In this document: piece after piece, positions 59,124 through 64,000 of the stretch
Position numbering within the stretch: position 1 is the stretch's first letter
How the letters are laid out: every line of letters starts with the position of its first letter
From: Marsupella aquatica
Lineage: Eukaryota > Marchantiophyta
NCBI GenBank assembly: GCA_973895155.1
Contig: OZ316894.1
Location: forward strand, 2,604,001 to 2,668,000
Reading direction: 5' to 3'
DNA length: 64,000 nt
Notes under the pieces: generated by a model
Seen by the model: only the letters and a program-made list of their open reading frames with translations
The model's database searches: none
Told to the model about the DNA's origin: nothing
Translations under genes and position numbers: made by a program

Positions 59124-61793
59124 CTAAACTTGTACAAGCCGGTTTTCATCCACAAGGACTACTTCCCTCACATCGGGAAACTTGTCCTTGATGGCAGCTT
59201 GAATTCCCATGCCAATTGGGGCTGGACCCTTGTACTTGACAACAGCAATACCACTCGAAGAGTCTACCGAGACAACTTCCACAAATCCTCCATAGTTATG
59301 AATTGCAGGCCTGAGCATCTCCAAATGAGCATTCACCCCCTGTGGTCATTATGCCGTATCACCGTTATTAGCTAACTCCATCAGAACTCTCCAGGCTGGA
59401 TGAAAGACACAAATACTACAAACACCCCTTAACGTCGAGGGTCACAAATACTACAAACACCCCTTACACGTCGAGGGTAAGGAAATAACTATCTTTGTAG
59501 GCCAGAGCGACGATGCAGTAATGAAAATTGTGGATGAATTGAATTCAGGAGGGTTTTTAATCTAATTGGTAAAAACCAAACAAAGGAACCCTGAGTAAAA
59601 GGAGGACTGCATGCAACAGTGCCCTTCCAGTGCTAAAGCTGTCATTCCAGCCCAGTGAATGAAAGCATCATCAAATATAGATGTGACTGGAGAAAATAAT
59701 ATGTTAGATTATCTTACCATAATGGTTGCTCCTATCTGTTGCTGATCCACTTGTACCACACCCTTCAGCGCAGCTCCAAACTTTTCATTCAAAACTCTTT
59801 CAATTCCCATCTTCATGGTAACAGTCGAGCTTGGGCATGTCCCACAGGCACCTGCAAGACGAAGCCCAGCCAGCAATTAGCCAACCACTATGACATATGG
59901 GAATCCATAACCGTATTTGACGCTGAAAATCTTTACGTAAGACCTTGCCGTTCAGAATGGAGGAAAATGGCGTCTGAATGGAGTGGGTACATATTCACAC
60001 TTCATATCACGACTCAAATATCAGGAGTACCGGAATGATGCTACATTCAATACCGAGGTTTCAGATAGTGTCCCTCGTCACCGTCGCTGTAAGGATTGAA
60101 TCGCCTTGTCAGCAAAAAACGGATAGTGAACTTTTACCAATGCATAGCATAGCACGGTATGCTCCATAGATCTAAATCACAAGGCATTTTCATCCTCAAC
60201 AGTACAATTGAACACTTCCACTTCACTCTTTCATGAATATATATCTCCTGCTACTATTGTGTATTTCTTACCGTTTGTTAAATGTCTTGGTGGACTTAAA
60301 AACAAGGGAACACACACATATTCCCCTCGATCAACAGATCTACTCAAACCGGAATTCAATAACAACCTTCTCTTGGATAATGGCATGGCAGAAGCTCAGA
60401 TCCTCGGGAAGGTGGAAACACTCTTCGTTTCTCTAATGTTTACCCTCACAAGTTTGATCTCCTCTGTACTCTGTTCCTCGTCCTAGGAGACTTGATATAT
60501 CACAATCTCGACGCAAAGACCTGGCTTCTGTTAATTTGAATACTTCAATGAAATTATGACAATGAAAATTTCCAAGTCTATGTGGCTTGTCCCAAGAAGA
60601 ATTTACGGACAAAACTGAATGGTACCATGAAAAGCTTTACCTTGAAGACGCAAGGAAACCACTCCATCATTCACCGAAGCGACCTCCACATTTCCACCAT
60701 CGGAGATCAGGTAGGGACGTACTTCATTCAGAACTAAGTCCACATTTTCCACGTTCAACTGGTACACATCTGCAGAGTACAAGTGAGTACCCCTACTCTG
60801 GTCAAAGGGGCTAACAATTGGAACATTAGGCTGCACAAACGGGCTCTCTATTTGTTCCCCCTCACCCACTAGTTCTACAACCTTCTCTTGGACGGTCAGC
60901 TTGGTCTGCCCATCGATGACACTGCTCCAATCATCCCCCTCTGTTGCAGCCAGTAGCTTCAGCCTCCTCTCACGAGAACCCTCCTCCTCTCCCTGCACCT
61001 CATCATACAGATTCTCACCCATGGCCTTCCTCATCTTCAGCTTCTTCTCCTCGTACTCACTCCTCTCCTCTTCAGTCATGAGCTGCAATGACACAGCCCC
61101 GCTGCTCCTTTCCCATAAATCCTTCTCCACTGAATTCCCGGGAGGAATCTTCTCCTCCTGCTCTAGCCATTGCTGCCTTTCTTCCTCTAGCTTAGACCTT
61201 GACACTATGGACGCCTTGGAGTACAACTTCACCCGCACTGAAGCGCATTTCTCTGCTCCCACTCTACTCCTGTGGGTTTTCAACGACAGGACCACGTTCC
61301 TAGAATACCCCATATACTCCAGCTGGGCAGTGCTGTTGTAGACGGCATATACTCCAGAGAATTTCCCAGCTTCCCTTGCCGAGACATACTCATCAAACCC
61401 AAGAATTGAGGACCCGTCATCCTCTCCCTCTTTGCCTGAGAATGCCTTCAATGCAGAGCTATGGACATCCGCATCACCTTCCCCGTAGAGGAATCCATGG
61501 AGCCCCTTATGGCCCTCTGGAATGGCTGCATCCGTGACCACTCCTGAGAGATTGTCCAGGTCAGGCTTGTGGGCCTCAACTCTAAGCCTGTTTCTACTGT
61601 TGTGGCTGCTGTGGCAGTTGTTCGTCTTCGGCTTCCGTTGATTCCTCAGATTTGTCATCAGGCCCTTCGAGCTGGTTCCAAAAGACGGTGGTGCCCTCCA
61701 TGACTTGGAAGCATTGCCTGAAGACGAGCTGCAGCTGCAGCCAGCTGCATTTGATGGAACGGAAAACTGGGAAGTGCCCGCCAATGCATTCAT
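59124..61793 (-). CDS. Plastid NifU-like Fe-S scaffold with GIY-YIG-like N-terminal domain, 3 exons
   Basis: Exons: 61793-60641, 59851-59718, 59339-59124 (TAG); GT-AG introns, phases close, 500 residues. Residues 1-75 are Ser/Asn/Arg-rich, a chloroplast transit peptide. Residues 144-222 ([23 protein letters not shown] through KIPPGN) match the GIY-YIG-like domain known at the N-terminus of plant glutaredoxin S16. A charged Glu/Lys-rich linker follows. From about 345: [20 protein letters not shown] and, across intron 1, [21 protein letters not shown] with the CxxC that binds the Fe-S cluster. The last ~70 residues are the second, degenerate NifU domain without CxxC, as in plastid NFU1-3. Plastid NFU proteins pass 4Fe-4S and 2Fe-2S clusters to photosystem I and ferredoxin-type clients. 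Usual length is about 230 residues; the extra 250 come from the fused N-terminal part. Confidence 0.92.
59408..59477. repeat. 35-bp tandem duplication in NFU intron 2
   Basis: cacaaatactacaaacaccc followed by cttaacgtcgagggt or cttacacgtcgagggt, two adjacent copies. Confidence 0.92.
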
Positions 61794-62495
61794 CGCAGCT
61801 ACTCACTATTTACCAATTGCTGCTCGGTAGCTCCCAGAGTGGAATCAGACAGAGGCACTCAAACGAGACTCACCAAACATGAATGCCCACAAGTATGATT
61901 ATCGTCTCATCTCCTCACTTCTCCTCTCCTCCCCTCCCACTTCAAGATCTATACAAAGGACGTCATTTGGAAAAAGCCATCAGAACCTCCGGTAGCTGCA
62001 GTAGTTCGTAGAGATGTCCTACCCCTCGAGATTCAACTTCTCTGTGCGAAAACTCTAAAAGGCAATCGAGGAGAATGCCAACTTCCTGGTGCTACAGTGC
62101 CACTCTCATTCCTCCACAGCAGGCCGATTGAATTGGCAGCGGGGATCTCGCTATCCTATCCGTGGTCCGATTGCGAGGTTCTCGCCCAATAATGGGCTGA
62201 GGGGAGAAAAGGCGCATTGCTGGGATTCGAGCTTTCGACTTCTTGTCTCTTTCGTGGACTACAGTCCAGAGATGTACGGCCCACCAACGTACTGTACGTC
62301 GTTTAGCGATCTGCAGTCGAGAGTTCGACGGTGCCGTTGTTCACCCAAACACAAGGCATGATTGAAATTGCACATCAAAAAGTCTAGACATGAGGGGTCT
62401 CAATTGATCATATTAATACCCTGTCCGAGTGTCCACCCTGAAATAGTGTCTGTATATGATTAGTATGATCCAAAATTAGAGTGACACACTAAATG
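61794..62495. other. NFU upstream region and intergenic DNA
   Basis: A CT-rich tract (tctcctcacttctcctctcc, about 61908-61940) lies 115-145 bp upstream of the NFU ATG and may belong to its promoter or leader. No other gene or repeat seen up to the 40-bp array. Confidence 0.5.
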
Positions 62496-62705
62496 GTGTC
62501 AACATTTCTTTCTAACCCAAATCACACTAATTATCATGTCCTTGTATGAATTTCTTTCTAACCCAAAACACACTAATTATCGTGTCAACATTTCTTTCTA
62601 ACCCAAATCACACTAATTATCGTGTCAACATTTCTTTCTAACCCAAATCACACTAATTATCATGTCAACATTTCTTTCTAACCCAAATCACACTAATTAT
62701 CACAC
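62496..62705. repeat. 40-bp tandem repeat array
   Basis: About five units of gtcaacatttctttctaacc followed by caaatcacactaattatcrt, with the second unit slightly changed. Single copies of cacactaatta and aattagtgtga words continue to 62940 in both orientations. Confidence 0.93.
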
Positions 62706-63401
62706 TAATTAAGTATGTTAAGTCACACTATTTAGTTTGTATTGAGAGTCCACTTGAGTCTTGGTTTTATGCCTCAATTCTCAGTGTGCAATATTCAAGG
62801 CAAATGCCTCAATAAGTGAGACCAAAAGTGTGACTTCTTGTGAACTCTAATTAGTGTGACACCTGAAATAATGTGACTCACACTATTTTGTGAGACATAA
62901 ATCTTAAGGGGTTACACAATTAGTATGACTAACAACTAATTGCAGTGGACACTGTAGTTCGAGGTTAGAAAATGGTAACTTAGGTTTACCCGATTGTTGT
63001 TCTAAAATTTATTTCTCTATTTTTTATCTTTCTACCACTACTGGGTATACTTGTTTTTCCTTGTCTTGAATCAAACGTAAACCGTTGTGTTTGTTTCTTG
63101 TTGAAATCATCCTTGTTATGCTTGTGATGGAACCTGATGATTTGGCTCAACGTGCTGCTAGAGATTTTGGAAAGTGCTTCCATGGGGGTCTGTAAATAGT
63201 TATGGACCACCAAATTTATGATCCATATACCTGTCCATATGTCATGACCATAAATCACTCTAGTGAAGAACAGAAAACTTTTGCATAACCCCATGAGAAA
63301 GCCATGGCCATTTGTTTATGGCCAAAACCTCGGGGGGGGGGGGGGCTACGTGTTCTTTAAAGTCGACCAGTCAATAAAACATGCCCTATGTGTTCTACCA
63401 G

Positions 63402-63835
63402 CAAACTTTGGAAGTCTTCCGCCACACCCATTTAAATGGGCCTATACTTCGTTGCACGTGATGTGTCACTTCCATGGAAGTGCCCCCCCCCCCCCCCGCA
63501 AGGCCAAAACCTATCATCCATTACTATGAAGAGTTGTAAACACCTTGATGCTTGCCACACCCACAAGTTGAATGGATTATTTTTTCATACCGTGATAAAC
63601 CCATTGTTCTTTACAGCATTTTACCATGATCTTGTTCCCCAAAGTGAGCTAAACTACTTCCCCATGAAAGTGAGCTAAATTACTAACCTACCCCCAAAAA
63701 TATTTTAATTGCTAGGTTGCCCCCCATATTTTATACATTGGTTCTCGGGGGTTTCACTTCCACAAAAATGGCATATCACGTGCGACGAAGTATAGGGTCA
63801 TTTTATTGGTTCGAAGGGAAGACTTAAGAATTTTC
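63402..63835. repeat. Foldback structure with ~95-bp inverted arms
   Basis: Arm 1 (about 63402-63490) includes cctatacttcgttgcacgtg and cacttccatggaagtg followed by a 15-C run (63483-63497). Arm 2 (about 63746-63835) is its diverged reverse complement: gggggtttcacttcc, then cacgtgcgacgaagtatagg, then gaagactta. Core identity is high (cctatacttcg, gcacgtgat). A 14-G run lies just outside at 63332-63345. It looks like a MITE or foldback element. Confidence 0.65.
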
Positions 63836-64000
63836 TGAGAAGAACAATAGGGTCTTTTAAATCCAATTTTGGGACTTATAAGAACGTTAGGGTCTTTATA
63901 ACCAAAATTTGAGAATATTCTGAGAATATTCCAACTTTATAGGGGTCAAAAAAATAAAAAAATTTCTTACATTTTAGGGGGTCCGAGGCCTAAAAACGTC

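Noticed and set aside
60901-61341. 146-residue plus-strand frame
   Set aside because: Antisense shadow of NFU exon 1.
1-64000. CRISPR arrays, bacterial operons or phage defence systems
   Set aside because: Introns, plastid transit peptides, a Ty3/gypsy element and eukaryotic RPL9 show nuclear plant DNA; tandem repeats lack regular unique spacers.

Overview
This is nuclear DNA from a green plant (streptophyte). Five intron-containing genes could be rebuilt exon by exon with canonical GT-AG splice sites and unbroken reading phase: cytosolic ribosomal protein L9, an aleurain-type vacuolar cysteine protease, valyl-tRNA synthetase in 20 exons, a plastid NAD(P)-binding protein and a plastid NifU-like scaffold. 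A single-exon plastid YGGT (YLMG) gene is also present. Plastid transit peptides, telo-box promoter motifs and short introns fit a land plant or close algal relative. A Ty3/gypsy element carrying a DNA methyltransferase points away from seed plants and toward a bryophyte, lycophyte or charophyte, but this is inference and the species cannot be named from the window.

Layout: 1-4.7 kb is non-coding. YLMG is at 4.87-5.62 kb (minus), followed by a 57-bp satellite (6.6-7.15 kb) and a degenerate ~18-bp minisatellite (7.7-8.0 kb). RPL9 is at 11.4-12.4 kb (minus), and a second block of the same minisatellite is at 12.7-13.6 kb. A 9.6-kb Ty3/gypsy retrotransposon fills 16.19-25.81 kb (minus). An isolated exon resembling an mRNA cap methyltransferase (28.1 kb) precedes the plastid Rossmann-fold gene (28.5-31.2 kb, plus). 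31.2-42.5 kb is gene-poor and holds a diverged copy of the aleurain promoter. Aleurain is at 42.5-46.8 kb (plus), ValRS at 48.7-56.1 kb (minus) and the NifU-like gene at 59.1-61.8 kb (minus). 62-64 kb holds tandem repeats and a foldback structure.

The retrotransposon is the most unusual item. Its order is gag, aspartic protease, C5-cytosine DNA methyltransferase, reverse transcriptase, RNase H, integrase, PHD finger. The methyltransferase keeps DNMT3-like motifs in linear (not DRM-permuted) order but has Ser at the catalytic Cys position. Nearly all inactivating stops are TAG, as expected if CAG sites were lost by CHG-methylation-linked deamination. The terminal repeats are arranged A-B-A' at one end and B' alone at the other, as in a permuted two-LTR circle. 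The leader carries a 5S-rRNA-like segment on the opposite strand with five copies of the 5S C-box core.

The host genes are ordinary housekeeping or organelle genes with no operon-like link. The notable host gene is the NifU-like protein, which carries an N-terminal GIY-YIG-like domain of the kind known from plant glutaredoxin S16.
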